A stretch of 32,038 bases of DNA from Flavobacteriales bacterium (GTDB lineage Bacteria > Bacteroidota > Bacteroidia > Flavobacteriales_D > Sanyastnellaceae): the NCBI GenBank assembly GCA_020437755.1, contig JAGQVX010000028.1:1-32038 (forward strand), in the 5' to 3' direction. The position numbers and the translations under genes were made by a program. Below, one piece after another: positions 25,772 through 32,038 of the stretch. The notes beneath the pieces were generated by a model, which searched no databases, was not told the DNA's origin, and saw only the letters and a program-made list of their open reading frames with translations. Each line of letters opens with the position of its first letter. The first letter of the stretch is position 1.

Positions 25772-25801
25772 GGTTTGATTTATTGATCTTTGGCGACTCG
25801 A

Positions 25802-28075
25802 ATGGACGGGAATAAGAAGTACAGGAATATCAGTCGGGTGGTCATTCTGACCATTGCTACATTATCGGTAGTTGCATTTTATTTAGTTACCGGACTGCGA
25901 CTCGATTACAACTTTGAACATTTCCTGCCACAAAACGACCCCGAAGCCGATTTCTACTTTGAATTTCGTGAGGCGTTTGAGTCTGATAATGACTTTGCCG
26001 TCATTGCCGTAACGCGCAACGAAGGCATTTTCGACACGCTATTTCTTAGTCAGGTGCAGCAGCTCACCAATGATGCGCGGCAAATGCCATACATCAGGGA
26101 GGTGATTTCTCCCACAGAGATCAAGGAATACCGCAGGGGGCCACTCGGGGAACCCTATGAAGTACCTCTCCTCCGATACCACAATACGGAAGCGCTCAAG
26201 TCGGATAGTACCCGCATTTATGATCAGGGACAATGGGTAGGATTGCTCTTCTCCACCGACGCGCGGTCTGTAGCCATACAGATGAAGCACAAAGAATACC
26301 TCTCGAAGGAAGGGTGCGATAGTTTGTCCATGGCCATGACGCGATTGCTGGAACGGTACGACTTTGACGAGGAGCATCTCTTTGGCCGGTGCATGGGACA
26401 GAAGGTCTATGTGGAATTGATGTTTAGCGAGATGCTCATCTTCATCAGTTTGAGTTTTGTGCTGATTGTCATTTTCCTGATTATTGCTTTTCGCAGTACG
26501 TGGGGAGTGATTGTACCGGTGACCGTGGTGCTGCTCTCCGTGCTTTGGATTTTGGGGATTATGAAGCTCTTGGGAGTGGATATTGACCTGATGCTCACGG
26601 TGCTGCCCACCATCTTGTTTGTTGTTGGGATGAGCGATGTGGTTCATATTCTCTCCAAATATTTTGAAGAACTGCGTCAAGGGCATTCCAAGATCGCTGC
26701 CATTAAAACCGCCTTTCGCGAAGTAGGACTGGCAACGTTTCTGACCTCGGTTACGACGGCTATTGGCTTTCTCACCTTGCTCACATCGAGCATACAGCCT
26801 ATTCGCAATTTTGGATTGTACACGGCAATTGGTGTTTTTGTGGCATTCATACTCGCATACTCACTCCTGCCGGCGGTAATGGTACTGCTCAAACCGCCGC
26901 GCATAGCCCGCGTGCCTGCATCCAAGGTATTTTGGAATCAGAAAATGCACAGTCTGCTGCGATGGGTATTAAAAAAGAAGAAAAGCATTCTCGTTGCCTC
27001 TGCGGCGTTGACAATCCTGGGACTCGTGGGGGCCTCGATGATTCAGGTGGACAATTATATGGTGGAAGACCTGAAAGAGAGTCACCCCCTGAAAAAGGAA
27101 TTTCGATTTTTCGAGACCTTCCTTACAGGTGGGCGCCCTTTCGAAATGGCCATTATTCTGGAACCGGAGCTGAATGCCAAAGACCTCCGGGTTTTGCACG
27201 TGCTCGACAGCGTTGACACCTGGTTGGAACAAAATTATGGCGTACGCGCCTTGCTTTCCCCTGCCCGTATGGTGCGACAAGCCAATTACTACGCCCACAA
27301 TCAACGGGAAACCGATTACCGCTTGCCTGATACCCAGCAAGAGGTGGATCGTTTGCTTCGGCTTGCCCGCAACTACGATAAAAATGGGCTGTGGAATCTG
27401 GCGTACAATGAAGAGCAGGGATTTGTGCGCATCAGCGGCAAAGTGGGCGATTTTGGACGGTCGCACTACACGCGGCTGAATGCCCAACTCGATACATTCA
27501 TGCAGGAGCTGCTTGCCCATCAGCCAGGCATCAGCTATCACGTCACGGGTACGGCACATCTTATAGATCTCAACAACCAGTATTTGTCCATCACCATGTT
27601 GCAGGGACTGGGCATCGCGTTTTTGGTCATTGCGCTCATTATTGGAGTACTCTTCAAATCATGGAAGATGGTTGTCATTTCCTTGATTCCCAATATTATT
27701 CCGCTGCTTCTTGTCGCCGGAATCATGGGGTTTGCCGGTATATATCTCAAAGTATCGACATCCATCATCTTCACCATTGCATTTGGAATTGCCGTTGATG
27801 ACACGATACATTATCTCAGTAAATTTCGCATTCAACTCGCCAAGGGACACTCGTGGGAGTACGCCCTGAAACGTACATCCATATCTACCGGAAAAGCCAT
27901 TGTGGTAACGACATTGATTCTTTGTGGCGGCTTCCTCACCCTTATTTTCTCCGACTTCATGGGCACATTTTACATCGGCACCCTGATTGGTCTCACCCTC
28001 CTATTTGCCGTCCTGGCTGATTTAATTCTCCTTCCTGTATTGATTATGTTGTTCTATGGCGGGAAAAAGAAGTAG
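25802..28075 (+). CDS. MMPL/HAE3-type RND exporter
   Basis: A 757-residue inner membrane RND-superfamily protein from the ATG at 25802; a TTG four codons upstream is less likely. The topology is a duplicated 1+5 pattern: TM1 at about 12-33, a periplasmic loop, then about five segments at about 205-370 including VGMSDVVHILSKYFEELRQG and TAIGFLTLLTSSIQPIRNFG, and a second half ending with GIAVDDTIHYLSKFRIQLAKG and ICGGFLTLIFSDF-like segments near the C-terminus. The intramembrane aspartates GMSD and GIAVDD are the proton-relay positions of this group. HAE3/MMPL members export lipids or hydrophobic compounds; the substrate is unknown. No adaptor or outer membrane channel gene is adjacent. Confidence 0.9.
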   Translation: MDGNKKYRNISRVVILTIATLSVVAFYLVTGLRLDYNFEHFLPQNDPEADFYFEFREAFESDNDFAVIAVTRNEGIFDTLFLSQVQQLTNDARQMPYIREVISPTEIKEYRRGPLGEPYEVPLLRYHNTEALKSDSTRIYDQGQWVGLLFSTDARSVAIQMKHKEYLSKEGCDSLSMAMTRLLERYDFDEEHLFGRCMGQKVYVELMFSEMLIFISLSFVLIVIFLIIAFRSTWGVIVPVTVVLLSVLWILGIMKLLGVDIDLMLTVLPTILFVVGMSDVVHILSKYFEELRQGHSKIAAIKTAFREVGLATFLTSVTTAIGFLTLLTSSIQPIRNFGLYTAIGVFVAFILAYSLLPAVMVLLKPPRIARVPASKVFWNQKMHSLLRWVLKKKKSILVASAALTILGLVGASMIQVDNYMVEDLKESHPLKKEFRFFETFLTGGRPFEMAIILEPELNAKDLRVLHVLDSVDTWLEQNYGVRALLSPARMVRQANYYAHNQRETDYRLPDTQQEVDRLLRLARNYDKNGLWNLAYNEEQGFVRISGKVGDFGRSHYTRLNAQLDTFMQELLAHQPGISYHVTGTAHLIDLNNQYLSITMLQGLGIAFLVIALIIGVLFKSWKMVVISLIPNIIPLLLVAGIMGFAGIYLKVSTSIIFTIAFGIAVDDTIHYLSKFRIQLAKGHSWEYALKRTSISTGKAIVVTTLILCGGFLTLIFSDFMGTFYIGTLIGLTLLFAVLADLILLPVLIMLFYGGKKK

Positions 28076-28091
28076 GCATTCGCCAAATGGA
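28075..28091 (+). repeat. 17-bp intergenic repeat, copy B
   Basis: Identical to 11594-11610. It begins at the last base of the exporter stop codon, in the 40 bp between convergent genes. Confidence 0.6.
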
Positions 28092-28115
28092 AAATCAGAA
28101 TGGTGAAACCAACTC

Positions 28116-28802
28116 CTATTCAAAAGCGCGCTTCCTGACTTTCATGGTAGCGATGGCCATTTCATCCACCCCGCAATCGGCATTCACAACTTCGATGGTT
28201 TCACGAGGTGCACCGATACTGCTGAGAAACAGGTGTTCATAGTTCTCCCAGCTGTCGCCGATGGGCGGATTTTCACAGGACTCCACCAGGTAAAACACAT
28301 AGTTATCCTTCAGCGTAAGCAGACCACCCGACATTCTGATTCGCTCGTAAATCTGGACTTGTTCAACCAGCAAACCCGCAAGGCCCTCAAGATCTTTGAT
28401 TCGAATTTGTGAACTGCCCTTTATTGCATCAAAAGCATGCTGAGCACTTGGAATATCTTTAAATGGAACCATAAAAAGAATGACCTCCGTGTAATTCCGA
28501 TCTCCTCTTTTATCGAGATGAGGAGTATTGGCAAAGGTTGTATAGTTCTTGAAATGGTCCGACTTCCAATCGTTCGCCTCAAAAATCATTTGGACGTCCC
28601 AGTAATTCATGGGTACTCGTTGATGTACGGCCATATGCAGATCATCTCCCAAGACGTATTGAGCAAATTGGAGTACCGATTCTTCGATGCTCAGTGCTGT
28701 AGTTGTTTCTAAAGCTTCAGGTTCGTGTTGTTTACCCTTCTGCGTTCCACAGGAGCTGAGAGTTGCAAAAACCAGAATGAGAATGTGGGGAAGTGATTTC
28801 AT
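28116..28802 (-). CDS. Lipoprotein of unknown function
   Basis: A 228-residue protein with a lipoprotein signal: MKSLPHILILVFATLSSC with lipobox LSSC (lipidated Cys18) followed by GTQKGK, so it is anchored in the envelope. The mature part has no family I recognise. Visible features are an alpha/beta pattern, FANTPHLDKRGDRNYTEVIL, PSAQHAFDAIKGSSQIRIKD and VFYLVESCENPP, with two further cysteines in the C-terminal third (ESCENPP and NADCGVDE) that could pair. It is convergent with the exporter gene and 85 bp from the SRPBCC gene on the same strand; cotranscription is possible but not shown. Confidence 0.75.
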   Translation of the reverse strand: MKSLPHILILVFATLSSCGTQKGKQHEPEALETTTALSIEESVLQFAQYVLGDDLHMAVHQRVPMNYWDVQMIFEANDWKSDHFKNYTTFANTPHLDKRGDRNYTEVILFMVPFKDIPSAQHAFDAIKGSSQIRIKDLEGLAGLLVEQVQIYERIRMSGGLLTLKDNYVFYLVESCENPPIGDSWENYEHLFLSSIGAPRETIEVVNADCGVDEMAIATMKVRKRAFE

Positions 28803-28887
28803 CTATTGGACTGGAATATAGTGGTTTTTGATGGCTGCGGTGCATCGCGAAGCCCCCATTCATTCCGGTACTATTGAACCGCCACTG

Positions 28888-29328
28888 TCACATCCTGGCC
28901 AACTCCTGTTCCAGTCGGTCAAAATTTTCTTCATTCTTCGGTCCGGCAAATGATCGTATTTTATTGCACGCCTCAACCGAATCAAAAGTCATTCTAAAGG
29001 AAATCCTGGAGGAGGAATGGTCCATTTTTTCAAAGGCAACTTCCATATCAAACAAGGGTTGCGAGATGCGCTTCCAGGCAACCCGTTCGTTGTGTTTAAC
29101 CACTTGAAAAACAGACTCATTTTGATAGTTACCTACTTCGGGTCCGTGCATAGTGAGTAACCATTTGCCGCCTGGCTGCAAATCAAACTCATGGATGGTA
29201 TTCGTGAATCCATGGGGACCCCACCATTCTTTTAAGTGCGTTGGCTCCGCAAAAGCGCGATACACAAGTTCAACAGGATAGTCTACGACTCTTGAACTGA
29301 AAATTTCACGTTCGGATTGAGGGCTCAT
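28888..29328 (-). CDS. SRPBCC/AHSA1-domain protein
   Basis: A 146-residue protein from the ATG at 29328 (MSPQSEREIFSSRVVDYPVE); the frame extends to a TTG at 29352, which is less likely. It has the START-like AHSA1 pattern: ELVYRAFAEPTHLKEWWGPHG, DLQPGGKWLLTMHGP, VFQVVKHNERVAWK and, near the end, a C-terminal amphipathic helix (NFDRLEQELARM). Such proteins bind hydrophobic ligands or act as Hsp90 co-chaperone-like modules. The function here cannot be specified. A putative promoter (TTG, N17, TAGTATTG) is upstream. Confidence 0.88.
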   Translation of the reverse strand: MSPQSEREIFSSRVVDYPVELVYRAFAEPTHLKEWWGPHGFTNTIHEFDLQPGGKWLLTMHGPEVGNYQNESVFQVVKHNERVAWKRISQPLFDMEVAFEKMDHSSSRISFRMTFDSVEACNKIRSFAGPKNEENFDRLEQELARM

Positions 29329-29349
29329 AGTGATGAAATTCAGAGTTGA

Positions 29350-29377
29350 CAATACTATGCAAAATCACCCAAAACAA
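29350..29377 (-). promoter_or_regulatory. Putative promoter of the SRPBCC gene
   Basis: On the minus strand, TTG (29375-29377), 17 bp and TAGTATTG (29350-29357) match TAnnTTTG with one mismatch. The 17 bp spacer is the same as in the glycan-operon promoter. Confidence 0.35.
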
Positions 29378-29590
29378 TTCCTTTTCATTCGGAATACTTG
29401 TCGTTGGGAGTTTCGACTCCTTTCATGAAGACGGAGTTGATTTTAATCACCGCGCCGCCTGTCACAAAACACCAAACTCATTTCCACGAATGTTCAAGAA
29501 ACTGCCTGGTGACTGAAACCAAGCGTCACCGTTGTAAGGGTGGTGCGAAAAGGCTTGCTTCATCCTGGCGTCTTGTATAAAGTATTGATT

Positions 29591-29621
29591 TTTAGTAGGC
29601 TTGACGAAATGTCTATATTTA
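29591..29621 (+). promoter_or_regulatory. Weak putative promoter of the dockerin gene
   Basis: TTTA (29591-29594), 19 bp and TATATTTA (29614-29621) match TTTG-N19-TAnnTTTG with one mismatch in each element, 25 bp before the ATG at 29647. Confidence 0.35.
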
Positions 29622-29646
29622 CGAACAAACTGACAATCTAGAACTT

Positions 29647-29952
29647 ATGAAGCAGGTATTTCAATTCGTATTACTGCTGGGCATACTAGCCTTGCCGCAT
29701 TCCATTTATTCGGCGTCGAATGAACCTGCTGATGCGACCCGGCCCGTTTTGGAAAATACGGATCCTCGATGCAAACAATTAGATCTGAATGGAAATGACA
29801 GGGTAGACACCCCTGATCTGCTCATATTTCTTGGGGAGTATGGCTCACGGTATCAGCTGGGATGGTTACGCGCAGATTTTAACAGCAATGGTTTAGTGGA
29901 CCTCTATGACCTGATGTTCCTATTGCCTTATATGAACCAATCGTGTAACTAA
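29647..29952 (+). CDS. Secreted dockerin-type-I-like mini-protein
   Basis: A 101-residue protein with a signal peptide (about 1-23, ending PHSIYSA) and then only a dockerin-like domain. Two EF-hand-type calcium loops are visible: D46-N48-N50-D54-D57 in DLNGNDRVDTPDLLIFL, and D77-N79-N81-D85-D88 in DFNSNGLVDLYDLMFLL. Each is followed by the hydrophobic helix of a dockerin repeat. Cysteines C42 and C100 flank the pair and could close a disulfide clasp. Dockerins bind cohesins in cellulosomes, but single dockerin-like domains occur widely in secreted Bacteroidota proteins, usually attached to a larger protein. Here it is free-standing. It lies 5 bp before the next secreted protein gene, so the two are probably coexpressed and may interact. 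Confidence 0.78.
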   Translation: MKQVFQFVLLLGILALPHSIYSASNEPADATRPVLENTDPRCKQLDLNGNDRVDTPDLLIFLGEYGSRYQLGWLRADFNSNGLVDLYDLMFLLPYMNQSCN

Positions 29953-29957
29953 GCCCT

Positions 29958-31232
29958 ATGAAGACCATTATCCGAATTTTACTCATCACAGCTGTGGTAT
30001 ACTGCTCAGCTGTCAGCTCTTTTGGTCAGTTTATCGGCTTGGAATTGCATCATTATGCAACGCCTCAAAAGCCTTCAAACAGTGTAGTAGACTGGAATGT
30101 TCCAACGGGCAGTCAGACCTACAGGCTGTATGCCCGATTTCAAAATAGCACTGACTGCATGTCGATGTTTGGAGGTATCGAGGACCAGCCCATGATCATT
30201 TATTCAACGGAAGCATTTTTCAATTCTGCCTTTGAAGGGTTTACCGATTCCAGACTTGTTGAAGTCATTCCGGAAATTGCCTACGACACATGGCTGACCA
30301 TTGGTGATCTAAATGAAAACTACAATTTTCAATCATTGCTCGCACTGGAAGCAGACAGGAAGAATCTAGCTATACACAAAGCGGATATTGCCAACAAGAA
30401 CGTGATCGCTTTCCTTTCGGAAATGGGAGGGGGCATGTTCCATTATAGCGGGATATCGTCGCCGGCAGGGGATGATCATTTGATTTTGCTTGGACAATTC
30501 ACAACTACCGGAACCATTCATTTTGGAGGTATGCTCATTCAATCCTATCCGGAAGGAAATAAGGAGAACGCGAAAGTTGACTACGTGACCGAATGGACCA
30601 CGGTGGGGATTAAAGGGTGTGGAGACGCTTCGGCGTGCAACTACCGCCCTGATTTGGAAGCGGACAACAGTCTGTGTGCCTATGAAAACTGTGGTTGCAC
30701 TTGCAAACTTGCCTGCAATTACAACAGCAATGCAACCAGCGATGATAATTCGTGCAAATTTTTACACGGAAAGTACACTATGGCTTTTAACTCGCTATAC
30801 GTAATCGCTCCGGAAGCCGAACAGTACACCTGGTTTTACAACGACCAACCCGTGGAAACCGCGAATGACTATATCATGGAGATTCAAGGCCAAGGAAATT
30901 ACCGGGTAGATATGATGACGATGGAAGGATGCCAGCACACTTCCCAAATTACACTGCAAGAATCTGATCTGGATTGGAGCGTCAATGATTCCTATACCTA
31001 TTTTATTGATCCTGATAAAGAGGAGCTATACGTCCAGTTTACCAACAAAGGGTGGCGCAATATTGAATTGATCGACAACAGCGGAGTTTCCGTCAGACGC
31101 ATGGTTTTGCGAAACGGCATTTACGTGATTATTCCCCTTACCAACTTGAGAAAAGGCTATTACTATTTAGAGGTCACCTACCACGGAGACACGGAACGCA
31201 AAACAATCAATTATCTACACGGAACGTACTGA
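29958..31232 (+). CDS. Cys-rich secreted multidomain protein with type IX sorting-like C-terminus
   Basis: A 424-residue exported protein (signal peptide about 1-24, ending SFGQ). Residues about 25-215 form an unrecognised beta-rich domain (GSQTYRLYARFQNSTDCMSM, IAYDTWLTIGDLNE), a type I recall from other Flavobacteriales secreted proteins. Residues 220-266 hold two copies of the motif GCGDASACNYRPDLEADNSLC and CTCKLACNYNSNATSDDNSC, known from marine Bacteroidota surface proteins. Residues about 272-335 look Ig/PKD-like (APEAEQYTWFYNDQPVE). The C-terminus (about 340-424) has the shape of a type A sorting domain (NIELIDNSGVSVRRMVL, LTNLRKGYYYLEV) but in a diverged form. It is likely secreted by type IX and surface-attached (inference). 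Substrate and role are unknown. Confidence 0.78.
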   Translation: MKTIIRILLITAVVYCSAVSSFGQFIGLELHHYATPQKPSNSVVDWNVPTGSQTYRLYARFQNSTDCMSMFGGIEDQPMIIYSTEAFFNSAFEGFTDSRLVEVIPEIAYDTWLTIGDLNENYNFQSLLALEADRKNLAIHKADIANKNVIAFLSEMGGGMFHYSGISSPAGDDHLILLGQFTTTGTIHFGGMLIQSYPEGNKENAKVDYVTEWTTVGIKGCGDASACNYRPDLEADNSLCAYENCGCTCKLACNYNSNATSDDNSCKFLHGKYTMAFNSLYVIAPEAEQYTWFYNDQPVETANDYIMEIQGQGNYRVDMMTMEGCQHTSQITLQESDLDWSVNDSYTYFIDPDKEELYVQFTNKGWRNIELIDNSGVSVRRMVLRNGIYVIIPLTNLRKGYYYLEVTYHGDTERKTINYLHGTY

Positions 31233-31364
31233 TTCGAAGGGGAGGATTTCCGAAGGGTTATGTATTCTTCAACACTAGTGCGGATATATTGACTTTTGAG
31301 CTGGCTTGGTGTTCAGTTCATGCAACTTTAAATTGTTGGTGGCCTTAGTATCAGGTCAAGTTTT

Positions 31365-31664
31365 TTATTCGGTTATTCTATTCTTTAAATCCATTCTTCC
31401 ATGTAAAATTCTCGTGATTTCAATCGGAAGGTTATTTCGTTTTCGGTAAAAAATGATATGACGACTTGTTTTAAGTCCGAATAAGTCATTGGTTATTCCC
31501 TCATAATTTTTTCCTAGTTCTGGGTCATTGGCAATATCTTGGAAACTATCTAATAGCAAGTTGTAATACCTGTCAGCTTGTTGTTCAGACCACTTTTCAA
31601 AAGTGTATTCCCAAATTCCAGTCAAATCTTCAACCGCTTTGTTAGTCAGTTCATATTTAGCCAT
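31365..31664 (-). CDS. parE: ParE-family toxin of a type II toxin-antitoxin module
   Basis: A 99-residue RelE/ParE-fold protein. It begins MAKYELTNKAVEDLTGIWEY and ends with LFGLKTSRHIIFYRKRNN and IEITRILHGRMD, the characteristic ParE segment with RHIIFYR and the RILHxRMD end. ParE toxins poison DNA gyrase when not bound by ParD. Its start overlaps the ParD stop by 8 bases (31657-31664), so the antitoxin is made first and the pair is coupled. The module is visibly AT-richer than the window's core genes, consistent with acquisition. The inhibition target is inferred from the family only. Confidence 0.9.
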   Translation of the reverse strand: MAKYELTNKAVEDLTGIWEYTFEKWSEQQADRYYNLLLDSFQDIANDPELGKNYEGITNDLFGLKTSRHIIFYRKRNNLPIEITRILHGRMDLKNRITE

Positions 31665-31905
31665 TCTTTTTGCGCTTGGCTTTTAATTCCTGAAGATGTT
31701 TTTCCGGTTCAAAATCGTGTGCAATTCCGCTGTCAATGCCATCCTGAATTGCGTTTCTCAAAGCAATAACTTTACTCTCTTCGTTCTCCAAAAGCCGAAG
31801 TCCGGCCCGAATAACTTCACTCACATTTTTGTATCGACCAGACCCAACTTGAGTTTGCACGAATTGATCAAAATAATCTCCTAATGATACCGATGTATTC
31901 TTCAT
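31657..31905 (-). CDS. parD: ParD-family antitoxin
   Basis: An 82-residue protein from the ATG at 31905; the open frame continues to 32013 but the upstream part crosses the promoter and operator. It begins MKNTSVSLGDYFDQFVQTQV and contains SGRYKNVSEVIRAGLRLLE, the ribbon-helix-helix DNA-binding type of ParD. Residues from about 48 (VIALRNAIQDGIDSGIAHDF) form the extended toxin-binding tail rich in acidic and basic residues. It neutralises ParE and represses its own promoter with the toxin as corepressor in this family. The palindrome 24 bp upstream is the likely operator. Confidence 0.92.
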   Translation of the reverse strand: MKNTSVSLGDYFDQFVQTQVGSGRYKNVSEVIRAGLRLLENEESKVIALRNAIQDGIDSGIAHDFEPEKHLQELKAKRKKNG

Positions 31906-31922
31906 ACTGACTGTTATTAACC

Positions 31923-31953
31923 CGAATATACCAATTTTTGGTAAAGAGTCAAA
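31923..31953 (-). promoter_or_regulatory. parDE promoter
   Basis: On the minus strand, TTTG (31950-31953), exactly 19 bp, then TATATTCG (31923-31930), one mismatch from TAnnTTTG. The leader to the ATG at 31905 is about 17 bases or less. Confidence 0.6.
31929..31943. promoter_or_regulatory. parDE operator palindrome
   Basis: TACCAA-TTT-TTGGTA is a perfect dyad (6 bp arms, 3 bp spacer) that overlaps the first bases of the -7 box and fills the spacer. Binding of the ribbon-helix-helix ParD there would block RNA polymerase, as expected for autorepression. Confidence 0.6.
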
Positions 31954-32038
31954 ATTCAGGTTTAGCTCGTGAATTGGACCCAACAACGTTTTGCATGAGT
32001 TCGATTTCACCAAGAACTCTAACCTCCACAGCCAACCC

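Larger units (their letters stand above)
29329..29646. other. 318-bp gene-free interval between divergent genes
   Basis: Holds the putative SRPBCC promoter (29350-29377), a GGAGT-TTCG-ACTCC hairpin (29407-29420) and a perfect GGTGAC/GTCACC stem with an 11-base loop (29508-29530). A weak promoter for the dockerin gene lies at 29591-29621. The 60-codon frame at 29398-29580 shows no protein-like features and is not called. Confidence 0.5.

Noticed and set aside
25774..25792. TTTG and GATCTTTG before the RND exporter as a promoter
   Set aside because: The two elements are only about 7 bp apart and the -7 box lacks its first T.
25561..25801. CIRCE heat-shock element upstream of dnaK
   Set aside because: No TTAGCACTC...GAGTGCTAA-like inverted repeat is present.
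26039..26686. Long antisense frame (215 codons) within the RND exporter gene
   Set aside because: It lies opposite a well-supported gene, is His/Gln-rich in a way typical of antisense frames, and resembles no family.
29398..29580. 60-codon frame in the gap before the dockerin gene
   Set aside because: No family, no signal or domain pattern, and it spans two hairpins; probably chance.

Overview
The window looks like a chromosomal segment of a Bacteroidota bacterium, most likely a marine or freshwater Flavobacteriales (Cryomorphaceae/Schleiferiaceae-like). The exact taxon is inference. Evidence: the order coaBC - DUF4835 (PorD-like) - recN; a TonB receptor with a carboxypeptidase-like N-terminal domain; secreted proteins with the GC(T)xxxACNY...DDxSC cysteine motif and a T9SS-type C-terminal fold; and several upstream sequences matching the Bacteroidota promoter (TTTG or TTG, 17-21 bp, TAnnTTTG) with no clear Shine-Dalgarno. 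No tRNA, rRNA, CRISPR array, IS element or prophage was seen.

Layout. 1-3057 (+): 3' end of coaBC, a DUF4835 envelope protein and recN, in one tight run. 3096-8059 (-): TonB-dependent receptor and an Lhr-like DEWH helicase. 8098-8817 (+): exported TPR-like protein. 8937-14263 (+): a signalling island of a stand-alone receiver, a soluble receiver-PAS-HisKA_3 kinase, two tandem NarL/LuxR regulators and a receiver-PAS-SpoIIE phosphatase. 14332-19938 (-): a surface-glycan operon read as Gfo/Idh/MocA dehydrogenase, flippase, two paralogous GT4 glycosyltransferases and a FemAB/GNAT-like transferase. 19988-22279 (-): patatin-type phospholipase with a beta-barrel. 22371-25560 (-): signal-less BtuF-like protein, TerB-like protein, DnaK. 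25802-28075 (+): MMPL/HAE3 RND exporter. 28116-29328 (-): lipoprotein and SRPBCC protein. 29647-31232 (+): a dockerin-only secreted mini-protein and a Cys-rich secreted protein. 31365-31905 (-): ParD/ParE toxin-antitoxin with a clear promoter and operator.

How the genes work together. The signalling island is the most integrated unit. The kinase has no membrane segment, carries its own receiver, and overlaps both the receiver gene before it and the first NarL regulator after it. A second NarL copy and a phosphatase with a very similar N-terminal receiver follow, separated by terminators and by an intergenic region rich in dyad symmetry. This suggests one phosphorylation input split between transcriptional output (NarL x2) and protein-dephosphorylation output (SpoIIE). 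The glycan operon could activate, flip and extend a lipid-linked oligosaccharide, but lacks an initiating transferase and a polymerase here. The dockerin/Cys-rich pair is probably a secreted two-component surface unit. The right-hand end (from about 28.1 kb) looks more accessory than the rest.
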